Assembly (NCBI RefSeq): GCF_031679605.1
Contig: NZ_CP117522.1
Location: forward strand, 1 to 64,000
Direction: 5' to 3'
Source: Streptomyces luomodiensis
GTDB taxonomy: Bacteria > Actinomycetota > Actinomycetes > Streptomycetales > Streptomycetaceae
Length of the DNA: 64,000 nucleotides
Of this stretch, positions 63,866-64,000 are shown piece after piece. The first letter of the stretch is position 1, and every line of letters starts with the position of its first letter. The notes beneath the pieces are model-generated. The model was not told where the DNA came from and made no database searches. It was given only the letters and a program-made list of their open reading frames with translations. The position numbers and the translations under genes were made by a program.

Positions 63866-64000
63866 CCCCGCCGCCGGCCCGCCCACGGCCGCCTTCCGCC
63901 AAGGAGCGGACAGCGGTCCTCTCCCGGAAGCCGCCTCCGGATGCGGAACAGTCAGGTGTCGGTCACCGCCACGGCCGCGAGCACGGTCCCGGCGGGAGGG
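63866..64000. other. downstream flank, no gene seen
   Basis: The remaining 135 bases show no start or conserved frame. GC-rich imperfect palindromes are present but no clear terminator. Confidence 0.4.

Noticed and set aside
61688..63886. 732-residue open frame on the minus strand, Gly/Asp/Val-rich
   Set aside because: It is the exact antisense of the YVTN/IPT gene. Its composition follows from the repeats and it has no domain or ribosome site.

Overview
The window is high-GC actinobacterial DNA and almost certainly Streptomyces. Codons are strongly G/C-biased at third positions, starts are often GTG and genes overlap as ATGA/GTGA. Several families are typical of Streptomyces chromosome arms: IS701, IS5 and IS630 relics, a helicase-associated-domain helicase remnant, and small actinobacterial hypothetical proteins. 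The density of broken genes and transposons, mixed with defence-like genes and specialised sugar operons, fits an accessory arm region. No organism can be named from sequence alone.

Layout. 1-7040: recognisable genes (alpha/beta hydrolase end, luciferase-like oxidoreductase, a second alpha/beta hydrolase, GT1 glycosyltransferase, IS5 fragment, MarR regulator, metallo-beta-lactamase hydrolase), all riddled with indels and long homopolymers. This is either decay or poor consensus. 7042-9650: a tyrosine recombinase plus an overlapping zinc-ribbon/core-binding partner. 9985-13950: a small membrane protein divergent from an XRE-NACHT-repeat STAND NTPase (candidate anti-phage NLR), then a P-loop kinase-like protein. 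13982-20450: IS701 and helicase remnants, unknown proteins, a pentapeptide-repeat membrane protein between two paralogous small genes, and a broken HNH nuclease. 20447-24636: sbcC and sbcD. 24680-25213: fragments.

25281-38418 is one long minus-strand, translationally coupled cluster. In transcription order it encodes a UDP-glucuronate decarboxylase-like epimerase, a GT2, a sugar isomerase, an Idh/MocA oxidoreductase, a second GT2, a second Idh/MocA oxidoreductase, a radical SAM/SPASM enzyme, two ABC exporter halves, UDP-glucose dehydrogenase and an APH-fold kinase. It looks like a glycosylated-metabolite pathway with export and possibly self-resistance.

38826-48840 is a transposon-scarred island: IS701, IS5-type and resolvase remnants, a truncated AbiEii-type locus, a secreted HNH nuclease with one frameshift, an SPFH/band-7 protein whose N-terminus abuts an IS5 element, and a three-gene operon whose middle gene fuses a RES (NAD-degrading toxin-type) domain to an ECF sigma-like module. 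That fusion is the strongest candidate for something undescribed.

48937-59355 is a clean nine-gene plus-strand catabolic operon: sugar ABC uptake, zinc dehydrogenase, FGGY kinase, SorC regulator, DeoC-type aldolase, aldehyde dehydrogenase and a short aldehyde dehydrogenase-like protein. It predicts uptake, oxidation, phosphorylation and aldol cleavage of a sugar or polyol. 59700-61701: a TetR gene broken by a transposon carrying a 170-bp inverted duplication of its own left end. 62180-63865: a seven-repeat YVTN propeller with three IPT/TIG domains.

Small frameshifts occur in many otherwise well conserved genes across the window, so consensus quality should be settled before calling pseudogenes.
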